Shown here in pieces: positions 24,958 through 34,600 of a stretch of DNA of 64,000 nt; position 1 is the first letter of the stretch; each line of letters starts with the position of its first letter. The notes below the pieces were generated by a model. That model saw nothing but the letters and a program-made list of their open reading frames with translations, searched no databases and was not told the DNA's origin. The DNA is from Streptomyces genisteinicus (GTDB lineage Bacteria > Actinomycetota > Actinomycetes > Streptomycetales > Streptomycetaceae): contig NZ_CP060825.1 of the NCBI RefSeq assembly GCF_014489615.1, positions 310,001 to 374,000 on the forward strand. The letters are read 5' to 3'. Position numbers and translations under genes: made by a program.

Positions 24958-26723
24958 CCGCGGCCGGCCCGGAGCCGCGCCGGCGCGAGGTGACCGGTTC
25001 CGGGGTACGCCTCGCGGTGTGGGAGCAGGGCGACCCCGGGCGGCCCACCGTCCTGCTGGTGCACGGCTATCCGGACACCCACCGGGTGTGGGACGACGTC
25101 GCCGCGGCCCTCGCCGGCGACCACCACGTGGTCCGCTACGACGTGCGCGGCGCCGGCGCGTCCCAGAAGCCCGGCCGGCGCCGCGACTACCGGCTGGACC
25201 TGCTGGCCGACGATCTGTTCGCGGTGGCGGACGCGGTCAGTCCGGACCGTCCGGTGCACGTGGTCGCCCATGACTGGGGCTCCATCCAGTCCTGGGAGGC
25301 GGTGACCCGGCCCGGCGCCGAGGAGCGCATCGCCGGCTACACCTCGATCTCCGGCCCCTGCCTCGACCATGTCGGCCACTGGATGCGGCGGCGCATGGCA
25401 CGGCCGACGCCGCGTCACGTCGGCCAGCTGCTCGACCAGCTGGTCCACTCCTGGTACATCGGCGCCTTCCATCTGCCCGGGGTGGCGCCGGCCGCCTGGC
25501 GGCACGGGCTCGCCCGGCGCTGGGGCACGGTGCTGCGGGTCGCCGAGGGGGTCTCCCCGCGGCCCGGTCACCCGCAGACGACCCTGGCGGACGACGCCGT
25601 GCGGGGCATCGACCTGTACCGGGCCAACATGCTGCCCCGGCTGCTGCGTCCCCGCCGGCGGCCGACCGCCGTCCCCGTGCAGCTCATCGGCCTCAGCCGG
25701 GACCACTACGTCGGCGCCGCCCTCGCCGAGGACCTCGGGCAGTGGGTGCCGGACCTGCGCCGCCACACGCTCGACGCCACCCACTGGTCGGCGCTCCTGG
25801 AGAAGGGACCCGTCGTGGCCCGTCTGGTCGGCGACTTCGTCGCGCACCGCGAGGGCCGGCCGGTCCCGCAGACCTCCCGTGCCGCGCAGGAGCCCGGGCG
25901 CCAGGGGCGTTTCGCGGGCAAGCTGGCCGTCGTCACGGGTGCGGGCAGCGGCATCGGGCGGGCCACCGCACTCGCCTTCGCGGAGCAGGGCGCCGACCTC
26001 GCCCTGTGCGACCTCGACCTCGCGGCGGCCGAACGGACCGCTGCGCGGGCCGCCGAGCTGGGGGCGACCGCGCACGCCTGGCGGGTGGACGTCTCCGACG
26101 GCCCGGCGGTCGACGCCTTCGCCGCCGAGGTCGCGGCCCGGCAGGGGGTGCCGGACATCGTGGTGAACAACGCCGGCATCGGGCACTCCGGCACCTTCCT
26201 CCAGACCACGGAGAAGGAGTGGCAGCGGGTCCTCGACGTCAACCTCTGGGGCGTCATCCACGGCTGCCGCGCGTTCGGCGCCCTGATGACGGAGCGCGGA
26301 GAGGGCGGCCACATCGTCAACCTCGCCTCGGCGGCGGCCTATCTCCCCTCCAAGGTGCTCGCCGCGTACGCGACCAGCAAGGCCGCGGTGCTGATGCTCT
26401 CGGACTGCCTGCGGGCCGAGATGGCCGCGCACCGGATCGGGGTGACCGCGATCTGCCCCGGCGTGGTGAACACCTCGATCACCCGGACGACCACGTTCTC
26501 CGGTCTGGACGAGGCCCAGCAGGCGGCCCGGCAGAAGCGGGTGTCGAAGATGTACGCACGGCGCAACTACCCGCCGGAGAAGGTCGCCCGGCAGATCCTC
26601 CGGGCCGTCGCCGAGCGGCGCGCGGTCGTGCCGGTGACGTTCGAGGCGCGGGCGGCACGGGTGGCCGGACGGATCGCGCCCGGTCTGCTGCGGGCAGCGG
26701 CCCGGCTCGACCTCGGCCGCTGA
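24954..26723 (+). CDS. EphD-like alpha/beta-hydrolase and short-chain dehydrogenase fusion
   Basis: This 589-residue two-domain protein matches the layout of mycobacterial EphD (about 590 residues). Residues about 10-300 are an epoxide-hydrolase-type alpha/beta hydrolase: oxyanion segment HGYPDTHRVW, nucleophile Asp in VVAHDWGSIQSWE, and His in DATHWSALLEK. Residues about 320-585 are a short-chain dehydrogenase: VVTGAGSGIGRATAL (cofactor), VNNAGIGHSG, and YATSK (catalytic Tyr/Lys). One chain could open an epoxide and oxidise the resulting alcohol, fitting an oxygenase-reductase operon. EphD in mycobacteria acts in mycolic-acid metabolism; Streptomyces lacks mycolates, so the substrate here differs. 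It is co-translated with the small ORF upstream. Confidence 0.9.
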   Translation: MTAAGPEPRRREVTGSGVRLAVWEQGDPGRPTVLLVHGYPDTHRVWDDVAAALAGDHHVVRYDVRGAGASQKPGRRRDYRLDLLADDLFAVADAVSPDRPVHVVAHDWGSIQSWEAVTRPGAEERIAGYTSISGPCLDHVGHWMRRRMARPTPRHVGQLLDQLVHSWYIGAFHLPGVAPAAWRHGLARRWGTVLRVAEGVSPRPGHPQTTLADDAVRGIDLYRANMLPRLLRPRRRPTAVPVQLIGLSRDHYVGAALAEDLGQWVPDLRRHTLDATHWSALLEKGPVVARLVGDFVAHREGRPVPQTSRAAQEPGRQGRFAGKLAVVTGAGSGIGRATALAFAEQGADLALCDLDLAAAERTAARAAELGATAHAWRVDVSDGPAVDAFAAEVAARQGVPDIVVNNAGIGHSGTFLQTTEKEWQRVLDVNLWGVIHGCRAFGALMTERGEGGHIVNLASAAAYLPSKVLAAYATSKAAVLMLSDCLRAEMAAHRIGVTAICPGVVNTSITRTTTFSGLDEAQQAARQKRVSKMYARRNYPPEKVARQILRAVAERRAVVPVTFEARAARVAGRIAPGLLRAAARLDLGR

Positions 26724-27222
26724 AGCGGCCCGCCGGGCAGGCACCGGCGCCCGGCCCCCGGCGGCCTGAGGCCGCCGGGCCGGCCGGTGCGAGGCAGCGC
26801 CGGAAGCCCTGGGCGAGCGGCCGGATTCCGCAGGCGGCGCAGAAGGTGTGGACGGTGTGGACGTACGCGTCGTCGGCGGCGAGCAGCTGCGCCTTGCAGC
26901 AGCCGGCCGCCTCGCCCGGGCGCACCGCCTCCTCCGGCAACCGCCTGCCCGCGCCCGAGCGCCGGCAGGCGGCCGAGACCACCGCGTTCTCCACGAGGAG
27001 GACGGGCCGCCCGCCCCGGGTGAGGTGCGGCAGCACCGTGCGGTCCGCGGTGCCGACGACCGCGCCGCCGGCCTCGGCGGGCAGGACGGTGCGCCCGCGC
27101 CGGGCGCCGATGTCCGCCCGCACGGCGGCCGCCGTGTCCTGGGGCAGCGGCACGTCGTCCGGGTTCGGTTCCGCGGGGAGCGCAGGCAGCGCGGGCAGGT
27201 CGTCCCCGGTGGCGTGCCTCAC
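26479..27222 (-). pseudogene. GNAT acetyltransferase gene with lost stop and apparent decay
   Basis: From GTG 27222 (AGGA upstream) the frame encodes a GNAT acetyltransferase: VRHATGDDLPAL, VENAVVSAACRRSGAGRRLP (acetyl-CoA loop R-x-x-G-x-G) and ending near ACGIRPLAQGFRRCL at 26791. That is about 144 residues, the normal family size. No stop follows: the frame runs on 103 codons, through the bidirectional hairpin at 26757-26779 and 245 bases into the convergent dehydrogenase gene, ending only at 26479. Prolines interrupt the expected helix after the acetyl-CoA loop (RRLPEEAVRPGEAAG, where relatives usually have Leu). It may be a recent pseudogene or a protein with a long tail. Confidence 0.6.
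26757..26779. terminator. Perfect 10-bp hairpin between convergent EphD-like and GNAT genes
   Basis: cccggcggcc (26757-26766) and ggccgccggg (26770-26779) flank the loop tga, 33 bases past the EphD-like stop and about 11 bases beyond the conserved end of the GNAT domain. Confidence 0.75.
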
Positions 27223-27476
27223 GGTGATCGTCCTGTGCCGGAGCCCGAGGGCTGTCCCGCAGTCCCCGGCGGGCGCACGACACAGCCACGGCACCTCGCC
27301 GCGTTGTCGAATCGCCCGCGTACACCCGGTATCAGGACGACTCTCCGCCTTACGATGCGCCCCCTGCACCCTGTGGGCCCGGGGAGGCCCCAGGCATCCG
27401 ACGCCGCACGCCGATCCGCCGGGGAGCGCGTGCCCCGATCCGGACGCGAACCCCGGGGCCCGGGCCGCCGGCCGGG

Positions 27477-28298
27477 TCAGCCGCCCCGCGTGCCCTGCGG
27501 CTGCCGCGGCTCGCGGTCCGCCGGGAGGAAGAGGACGGAGTTGACGTACCGTTCCCGCGGCGGTGCGCCACGGTCGCCGGGTCGGCCTCCGCCCGGGGAC
27601 AGGGCGCGGCGCAGCATGGTCCGGTGCACCAGGTGCTCGGTGCGCTCCTGGTGGGCCGTCAGGTCGAAGTCCGCCAGCGCGGTCCAGGAGCGGCCCGGCA
27701 GCACCCAGCCCCGGTAGCCGAGCCCGGTGAGCAGGTCCACCACGGGCGCCACCGGCTGGATGCGCGCCTCCAGTTCGATCAGCAGGGCCGGGCGCTGCCG
27801 GGTGAGCACGCCGTGCGCGCCGCGCAGTGCGGGGAGTTCGCCGCCGTCCACGTCCATCTTGACGAACACCGCGTCGGCGATGCCCAGTCCGTCGACGGTG
27901 AGCGCGGGCACCTCGACGCTGTGGTCGTGGACGCCGCTGCGGGTCAGCGACGAAAGGCCCCGGTCACCCTGGTCGCCCTCGGGCAGCCAGAGCCGGGCGG
28001 TGCCCTCGCGGTCGCAGGCGGCGCCGTGCACGACCCGGACGTTGCCGGGCAGCGCGCCGCGCAGATGGCGTGCCAGGTGGGCCACGGGCTCGACGGCGAC
28101 GACACGGTCGCAGCGGGCCGCGAGCCGCCGTGCCCAGGGGCCGTACCAGCTGCCGACGTCGACGGCCGTGCCGTGGGCCGGGCAGTAGTCGGCGAGCCGG
28201 GCGAGTTCGGGCTCCAGGCGGGGGTAGAGCGCGCGGGCCGCCGCGCCGACCCAGCGGGCCGGGAGCCGGGAGGCGACCGCCGCCGCGAGCGTGGTCAC
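27477..28298 (-). CDS. FkbM-family methyltransferase
   Basis: This 273-residue S-adenosylmethionine-dependent methyltransferase has motif I AVDVGSWYGPWARRLA (about residues 45-60), VVAVEPVAHLARHL, and the FkbM signature VFVKMDVDGGELPALRGA (about 143-160) followed by LLIELEAR. FkbM enzymes O-methylate sugars or polyketide hydroxyls. It is the last gene of the eight-gene envelope operon (ATGA overlap with the Trm112-like gene), so O-methylation of a glycan or glycolipid is the natural guess. Nothing recognisable was found in the 254 bases between its stop and the GNAT start. Confidence 0.88.
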   Translation of the reverse strand: MTTLAAAVASRLPARWVGAAARALYPRLEPELARLADYCPAHGTAVDVGSWYGPWARRLAARCDRVVAVEPVAHLARHLRGALPGNVRVVHGAACDREGTARLWLPEGDQGDRGLSSLTRSGVHDHSVEVPALTVDGLGIADAVFVKMDVDGGELPALRGAHGVLTRQRPALLIELEARIQPVAPVVDLLTGLGYRGWVLPGRSWTALADFDLTAHQERTEHLVHRTMLRRALSPGGGRPGDRGAPPRERYVNSVLFLPADREPRQPQGTRGG

Positions 28299-28501
28299 TC
28301 CCCCGCCGTCCCGTCACCGGGGACCGTGCCGTCCGCCGTCCGGACGCCGGAGGACGGGAGCAGCTGAGGGATGCCGTCCACCACCGGATATCTCAGCTGG
28401 AGGCGGGGGTTGAGGAGCACGTCCTGGCCGGGCAGGAGCGTCAGCGGCCCCTTGTCCAGGGGACAGGCGAGGATCTTCAGCAGCGGGTCGTCGGGCTTCA
28501 T
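28295..28501 (-). CDS. Trm112-family small protein
   Basis: This 68-residue protein has its own ribosome-binding site (GGAG before ATG 28501). LLKILACPLDKGPLTLLPGQ and LRYPVVDGIPQLLP match the Trm112/UPF0434 family. Trm112 proteins activate methyltransferases in eukaryotes and archaea, and bacterial members often sit beside SAM methyltransferases. One zinc-ligand cysteine is visible (ACPLD); the second of the usual pair is Asp. It lies inside the 3' part of the transporter frame (different frame, same strand) and overlaps the FkbM start by ATGA. It may activate one of the operon methyltransferases. Confidence 0.87.
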   Translation of the reverse strand: MKPDDPLLKILACPLDKGPLTLLPGQDVLLNPRLQLRYPVVDGIPQLLPSSGVRTADGTVPGDGTAGE

Positions 28502-29561
28502 GGAACGACTCCAATCGGAACGGGCGCCGGGGGTGCTGGGGCGGCGCGGGGCGCGGTCGGGGACGGGATGGAAGGGGAGGCGCGGGGAGGGCAGGTGCGG
28601 CGGACCGGGCGGGGGCGGGAGGCGGCGGGGCGGGCTCGCGCGCCGGCGGCGGCGCGGGATCTCCGGGCGCGGGCGGGGCGTCCGGTGCCGGGTCGTGGCG
28701 GTCCATGGCGAGCAGCACCGACAGGGCGAGTGCCGTCCCCGCGATCCGCAGGGTCAGCGGCAGCGGCTCCTCGGGCAGCGACTCGCCGAAGGCGATCGTC
28801 CCGAGGACCGCGGTGAACAGGCAGGTCACGGTGGTGCACACGGGCACGATCAGCGAAGCACGGCAGCGCTGGAGCGCGGTCTGCGACATGACGAGCCCGG
28901 CGCCCGCCGTCACCAGCAGCAGGTACGGGTACGGGGAGGCGAGCAGCGCACGGGCCGCCTCGGTCACGCCCTCGCCCGCCAGGTGCCCCGAGAGGCCCTT
29001 GATCGCCAGGGAGCTCACGCCGTACAGCAGGCCGACGGCCACCCCGTAGCCGATGCCGTTCGTCGGCACCCGGTGGCGTCTGCGGGAGCGGCTCTCGACC
29101 TGCCCGTACAGCCACACCCCGGCGACCAGCGCCGGGACGCAGACCAGCAGCACCAGGCCGGCCGGTGCCCCGGTGCCCACGGTGTCCCGGCCCTCCCGGA
29201 CGGAGCCGACCACCATGAGCAGGGCGACCAGCACGGCGCCGAGCGCCTTGCGCTCCCGGCCGGACGGCTCCTCGCCGAGGACCGCCGACGACAGCAGCAG
29301 CAGGATCACCAGGCCGGAGACGAAGATGCCCTGGGCCGCGGCGATCGGCAGCGTCCGGTACACGACCAGCTGGGCGGCGAACCCGGCGGCCAGGGCGAGC
29401 GATCCGGCGATCCACGCCGGGCTCGTCGCGAGGATCGCGACGGTGCGCACGGGGCGCCCGGCGGAGAGCGCCGGGAGCCGTCCCAGTGCCCGTTTCTCCA
29501 GCACGAAGCCGACGCTGTACAGCAGATTGGCGACGAGTGCCGCTCCCACCCCCCACCACAT
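28314..29561 (-). CDS. EamA/DMT-type membrane transporter with run-on tail
   Basis: This 415-residue frame starts at ATG 29561, two bases after the previous gene. Residues 1-290 have about 9-10 hydrophobic helices with the drug/metabolite transporter pattern (VGAALVANLLYSVGFVLEKR, LPIAAAQGIFVSGLVILLLL, TAVLGTIAFGESLPEEPLPL), possibly a lipid-linked sugar flippase. From about residue 300 the chain is a Pro/Ala/Arg-rich tail (APDAPPAPGDPAPPPAREPA) that ignores the Trm112 start and continues through nearly all of that gene in another frame. The functional transporter probably ends near residue 300, and the tail looks like lost-stop read-through; a sequencing frameshift is the alternative. Confidence 0.8.
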   Translation of the reverse strand: MWWGVGAALVANLLYSVGFVLEKRALGRLPALSAGRPVRTVAILATSPAWIAGSLALAAGFAAQLVVYRTLPIAAAQGIFVSGLVILLLLSSAVLGEEPSGRERKALGAVLVALLMVVGSVREGRDTVGTGAPAGLVLLVCVPALVAGVWLYGQVESRSRRRHRVPTNGIGYGVAVGLLYGVSSLAIKGLSGHLAGEGVTEAARALLASPYPYLLLVTAGAGLVMSQTALQRCRASLIVPVCTTVTCLFTAVLGTIAFGESLPEEPLPLTLRIAGTALALSVLLAMDRHDPAPDAPPAPGDPAPPPAREPAPPPPAPARSAAPALPAPPLPSRPRPRPAPPQHPRRPFRLESFHEARRPAAEDPRLSPGQGAADAPARPGRAPQPPPPAEISGGGRHPSAAPVLRRPDGGRHGPR

Positions 29562-29563
29562 CG

Positions 29564-30286
29564 CTACCTCCGCCGGGCGTGCGCCAGCAGGATGGACGCG
29601 GCCGACGGGACGGCGCACGCGGCGCGGTCCAGCAGCCGCAGCCCGCGCGGCACGCCGTGGAACGGGGCGCCGGTGAGCCGCACGTCCGCGAAGCCCGACG
29701 CGGTGAGCAGCGAGCGCAGGGCGCGGGCCGTGCACAGCCGCAGGTGGCCGACGACCTCCGTCCCCGGCCGGCCGTGGATGCCGCGCAGGCTCACCTCGGA
29801 GAACACGGGCTGGACCCCGGCGAGGAGCAGGCCGCGGTTGTACCAGGCGGCCAGGTTGGGTGTGGAGAGCATCAGGTGGCCGCCGGGGCGCAGCACCCGC
29901 CGCAGTTCGTCCAGGGCCCCGTCGGGGTCCACCAGGTGCTCGATCACCTCGCTGAACAGCACGGCGTCGGCGCAGCCGTCGGGGAAGGGCAGGCCGCCCC
30001 GCTCGAACTCGCCGCGTACGACGTGGTCGACCCGGCCGCGGGCGCGGCGCAGCGCGTCCTGCGACCAGTCGACGCCGACGATCCGGTGGCCGGCGAGGTG
30101 GGGCGCGGCCGTGGCGGCCGCGGTGCCGTCGCCGCAGCCCACGTCGAGGACCAGGGCTCCGGGGGTGGCGCGCAGCGCGTCGGCCAGCTGCCGGGCCTGG
30201 CGGCTGCTGCGGGCGTCGCCGGACGCGACGGGCACCGCGGGGTTCTCGTAGAAGTCCCGAAGGCTCGGGGGCGGCGCGGCGTTCAC
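29564..30286 (-). CDS. Class I SAM methyltransferase
   Basis: This 240-residue enzyme starts with GTG 30286 (GTGA overlap). Methyltransf_11-type motifs: I, VLDVGCGDGTAAATAA (about residues 45-60); II, VGVDWSQDALRRA; IV, ADAVLFSEVIEHLVDPDGAL (about 107-126); and VLRPGGHLMLSTPN. Ubiquinone/sugar methyltransferase-like. The acceptor is unknown; its place in the operon suggests glycolipid or polyprenyl-sugar methylation. Confidence 0.88.
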   Translation of the reverse strand: MNAAPPPSLRDFYENPAVPVASGDARSSRQARQLADALRATPGALVLDVGCGDGTAAATAAPHLAGHRIVGVDWSQDALRRARGRVDHVVRGEFERGGLPFPDGCADAVLFSEVIEHLVDPDGALDELRRVLRPGGHLMLSTPNLAAWYNRGLLLAGVQPVFSEVSLRGIHGRPGTEVVGHLRLCTARALRSLLTASGFADVRLTGAPFHGVPRGLRLLDRAACAVPSAASILLAHARRR

Positions 30287-31611
30287 CGGACCCCCGCTTC
30301 CGTGGCGGCCAGCCGCCGGGCGAACAGGGTGCGGAGCAGGGCGCCGTCCCCGTCGCCGAGCAGCGCGCGGGACCAGCGCAGGGCGAGGTGGAGCTTCCCG
30401 CCCGTGGAGGCGGTGGTGAAGGTGAGTCCGCGCGGCATCCGCGCCGGGGCGGAGAACCAGACGGCGCTCGCCCGGCCGGCGTCGCCGAAGTCCAGTGGGT
30501 ACGGGATGCGGCCGATGTTGCTGAGCAGGGTGGTGGAGGTCCACGGCCCCGCGGCGCGGCGCAGCGCGCGGGTCGCCGCGGCCCGGACGGCGACCGGGAC
30601 GACGGGGGCGGTCAGCAGCGCCGCCGCCGGGCCGAGCGGCGGCCGGGGCGCGGCCTTCAGCGCCCGGGTGCGCTCGGCCGTGCGGCGCAGCAGCTCCCGG
30701 GGGTCGGCGCCCGGACCGGTCTCCTCGGCGGAGAACGGGACCTCGACGAGCCGCGTCCCGTTGCCGATCGGCATCTCGGGGCCGCGGGGGCGGTCGTCCA
30801 CGGGCATGGTGATCCTCAGCGGCCGCCGCCCCGGGTCGCCGTGGAGCCGGTTCCACTCCGCGACGGTGAGCGCCGTGGCCACCATGAGCTGGTCGTTCAC
30901 CGTGTAGGGGGCGCCGGATCTCCGTCCGGGGACGGGGAGTTCGCAGACGTCCAGCCCGTTGCCGGGCGCGGGCGGGCCGGGGGTGCCGGCGGCCACCCGG
31001 GCGGGGCGGGCGTACGCGGCGCCCGGTACCGGCGGCGGCGCGGCCGGGCCGGCGGCGGGACGGGCGGCGGGCGGGGGCACGGGAGCCGTCTCACCGGCGT
31101 ACAGTTCGGCGGCTGTCGCGGCGATCCGCAGGCAGGCGGGGCCGTCCAGTGCCGCGTGGTGGAGGGTGAACAGCAGGACGCAGCCCGGGCGGCCGGGCTC
31201 CTGGACGACCTCCAGCCGCAGCGGCGGCGAGGCGCTGAGCGGGGGCGGCTCGGCCAGCGCGCGGCGGCGGGCGGCGGCGAGTGCGCCCGGCGCCGCGGGC
31301 GGGTACGCGACGGTCCCGGTGTCGGGTGTGCCGGTCAGCTCCCAGACGTGGCGGAGGGCGTACGGGCGGGGTGCCCGCTCCCGTACGAGCACCCGGGGGT
31401 GGCGTGCGAGCGCGCCGTCCACGGCCGTGCGCAGCCGGGCGGGGTCCGGCCGGCCCGGGAGGTGGATCTCGATGTGCACGGTGTCCGGTTCGGCGGGGTC
31501 GGCGCAGTGCCGCGCGATCTCGTCCACGACGGAGAACGGCACGGTGCCGGTGCCCCGGGGGCCCGTCCCGCCGCGGGCGGGTGCTCCGGCGGGTTCGTGC
31601 AGTGCGGTCAT
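30283..31611 (-). CDS. Condensation-domain (PapA-like) acyltransferase
   Basis: This 442-residue stand-alone condensation-fold protein starts at ATG 31611 (ATGA overlap). The catalytic HHxxxDG motif is intact as LFTLHHAALDG (about residue 150), followed by a Pro/Ala-rich loop, then the C-terminal lobe with MPVDDRP, MPIGNGTRLVEVPFSA and STTLLSNIGRIPYPLDFG. Such proteins (polyketide-associated PapA, WES-like) transfer acyl groups to hydroxyls of glycolipids. With a glycosyltransferase, AftD-like enzyme and methyltransferases around it, acylation of a cell-surface glycan or glycolipid is the likely job. Confidence 0.87.
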   Translation of the reverse strand: MTALHEPAGAPARGGTGPRGTGTVPFSVVDEIARHCADPAEPDTVHIEIHLPGRPDPARLRTAVDGALARHPRVLVRERAPRPYALRHVWELTGTPDTGTVAYPPAAPGALAAARRRALAEPPPLSASPPLRLEVVQEPGRPGCVLLFTLHHAALDGPACLRIAATAAELYAGETAPVPPPAARPAAGPAAPPPVPGAAYARPARVAAGTPGPPAPGNGLDVCELPVPGRRSGAPYTVNDQLMVATALTVAEWNRLHGDPGRRPLRITMPVDDRPRGPEMPIGNGTRLVEVPFSAEETGPGADPRELLRRTAERTRALKAAPRPPLGPAAALLTAPVVPVAVRAAATRALRRAAGPWTSTTLLSNIGRIPYPLDFGDAGRASAVWFSAPARMPRGLTFTTASTGGKLHLALRWSRALLGDGDGALLRTLFARRLAATEAGVR

Positions 31612-34600
31612 CGCCCGGTACCTCCCTCGTGCGGATCTGCGGTCGCGGATGGTGACGGCGGTTTGCGGAGACCGATCGTGCGGCCCGGCCCGGCGGCGGG
31701 GACCGGGGCGTCCGCGGGGCCGGGCGGCGGGGCCGCCTCGTCCCGGTCCCCCGGCGGGCCGGCGGGTCCGGCCGCCCGGTGGGGTCCGCCCGCGCGGTGG
31801 GCCGCACGGGGGCGGGTGTCCCGGGCGACGGAGACGAGTGCCGCGAACAGGGCGGTGAGGGCGAGCAGTTGCGCGAGGGCGCCGTAGGCCCCGCGGCCCT
31901 CCGCGGGTCCCTCCGCGCCGCCCGTGAGCGCCACCGCGCCCGCCGCGGTCATGGCGGCGAACGCCACCGGCACCAGGAGTCCCGGCCGCAGCCAGGCCAC
32001 CACGGCGAGGACCGGCACCACGAGGGCGACCGGGCCGGCCACCGCCACGGCGACGAGGCCGAGCACCACGGCGCCCAGCAGCGGACCGGGGGCGGGCGGC
32101 TCCGGCGGCGGGCCGGCGTGGTCCGGGCGGCGCCGGCCCACCGCGAGGGCGGCCAGGGCCAGGAGCAGCACAGCGGCGCCGGTCAGCCCGGCGGTGTAGA
32201 TCCGGGACGGCTCGTAGGTCAGGGTGACCGTGCCGCCGTCGCCCTCGGGTACCAGCCAGCCCTGCTGCCAGCCGTCGAGCCGCACCGGTGCGAGCTCCTC
32301 GCCGTCGAGTTCGGCCTTCCAGCCCGCGTTGTGGTTCTCGTGGAGCTGGAGGTAGACGGCCTCGCCCGCGCCGACCCGGACGGTGCGCCGGTCCCCGTCG
32401 CCGGACAGGGTGCCCGCCCCGCGCGGTGCGGCCTCGGTGGCCGTGTCGCCGCTGGTCAGGGTGATGGAGTCGACGGCGAGCGGGCCCGTGTCGCCCGCCT
32501 CCACGGTGTGGGTGCGCCGGTCGAGTGCGACCCGGCTGCCGTCGGTGCAGAGCGACACGGCGATCGGCCTGCGGTCGGTCAGGTCGCGTACCCGGCCCTC
32601 GGCCCGGGTCTCGAGGAACTGGCCGTCCACCGAGACGACGGGGCCCTTGCCGCAGGGCAGGCTGAACGTCTTCTCCGGGTCGGGCCGCGGGGACCGGTAC
32701 TTCTCCAGTGCCGGGATGTGCAGTTCGCTCAGTCCCACCGGGAGCTGCAACTGGTCGTCCGCGACCGGGTTGTGGAGTGTCAGCGGGGCCTGCCGGGAGA
32801 TGGTGATGTCCATCCGGTCGGTGGTGATGGGGGCGAACCGCGCCATGCCGTTCTCGTCCACGGCGGCGACCGCCGTCCCGTCCGGCGAGCTGATCTGCAC
32901 CTGCTCCGCGCGGGTCGACAGACCGCCCGCCCCGGCGAGGACCATCTCGCCGACGGAGGTCTTCTCGGGCCAGCGCAGGTGCAGCACCGGCCGCTCGCCG
33001 GCGATCCACGCCGTGGTGAGGTCGCCGTCGGTGAGGTTGCGCGGGCTCAGGTCGGTGCCGAGGCGGGCCGTGGAGTCCGCGGAGACGAGGATCTTCTCGC
33101 GCTGTCCGGTGAGGGAGAACAGCAGTTCGTCCAGGGCTTCGCCCGGCACCGGCAACGCCGTGGCGCGCAGGGTGTAGTCGCCGGACCTGGCCGCGTCGAA
33201 CTGGCGGTGCAGTCCTGCCTCGGCGGCGACGGCGGACAGTCCGCCGGGGTCGCTGCCGCGCCGCAGCGAGTAGACCACGGCGTCGCCGGGGTCCTTCGGT
33301 GCGTCCGCGGGCAGCTGGAGCATCCGGGTCACCTGGACGCCGGGGACCGCGATCTCCGCGAAGCCGGCGCCGGTGAGCCCCGGCCGGCCCTGCTGGGAGT
33401 CGAGGACGGTGACCTTCAGCCAGGCGGCCTGTCCGGCGGGCGCGGCCACGTCCTGCGCGGTGCCGTCCGGGCGCAGCGGGCTGACCCGGCTGCCCAGGTC
33501 GGTCTCCACCCGCACGGAGGTCGGCGCGGCGCGCACGTTGCCGCTCGGCAGCGGCGTGAGCCGGAGCGTGCCCGGGACCGCGGTCGGTGCGGCGAAGTCG
33601 ATCCGCACCCATTCGCCCTGCGGCGAGCCGGGCGAGCCCTCCGCCCAGCCGGTCTCCGGGTCGCCGTCGAAGGCGTTCACCGGGTCGTACTGCGGCAGGT
33701 GGAACAGCCAGTTGCCGACGGACGAGGCGGTGACCTTCGCCGCCCCGCGCAGCACGGCGGTCGTCTGGTGCTCCTCGCCCTCCAGCGGCAGGATGCGGCG
33801 CGGTGCGGCGTCCGGGTCCTGGACCGATCCGGCGGGGTTGCGCTCGTCGGCCGTGTAGGTGTGCGAGGTGCCGGAGTTGACCAGTCCGAAGCGGGTGTCC
33901 GCGCGCCGCATGCCGTCGCCGGCCGCGTACAGCGGCGGCCGTTCGACGCCGGGGTGCCGGTCGCCGGCGAGGACCGCCGGCCGGCCGTCGAGGGTGCCGT
34001 CGGCGCCCAGCGGCAGCAGGCTCTCGGGGCCGCCGCTGACGACGGCGGTCCGGGCCGCCGGGGAGACGGCGGAGCGGCCGGGGCGGTCGACGTCGGCGGG
34101 CGGCTCGTAGATCTCCACCGCGCGGCGGCGCGGGAACAGCGCCTCCACCTGCACCGGTGTGTCGTCGGCGATCCGTCCGGCGGTCGTCACCGGGCCGAAC
34201 CCGGTCACCCGCCGGTAGCCGGACGCCTCCAGGGTGCGCACCACGGTGGCGGTGGGGACGTGGCCGAGCTGGTCCGGGTCGAGGTCGCCCCGCACGACGA
34301 CGTAGTGGAGACCCGCCCGGTGGAGGTACGCGGCAAGGCCCGGCACCTCGCCGCCCGTGGTGAGCGCCTGTTCGACCGCGTCCATCGCGCGCCGGTTGCC
34401 CGGGGTGCCGAACGGCACGTAGTCGCGCTGCGCCCAGGGCGAGGAGGCCAGCACGTCGAGCGGCTGGTCGACGGGCGATCCCCAGGTGTAGATGCCGTGG
34501 GCGGTCGCGGGCACGACCAGGGCGCGGTCGTCGGCGGAGTTCTCCGCCAGCCAGTCGGCCGTGGTCTCCCAGTACGCGGGCAGCTTCTGGAACGATCCCG

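Noticed and set aside
27430..27476. Terminator hairpin after the FkbM gene
   Set aside because: The GC-rich sequence contains several mutually exclusive short palindromes but no single good stem.
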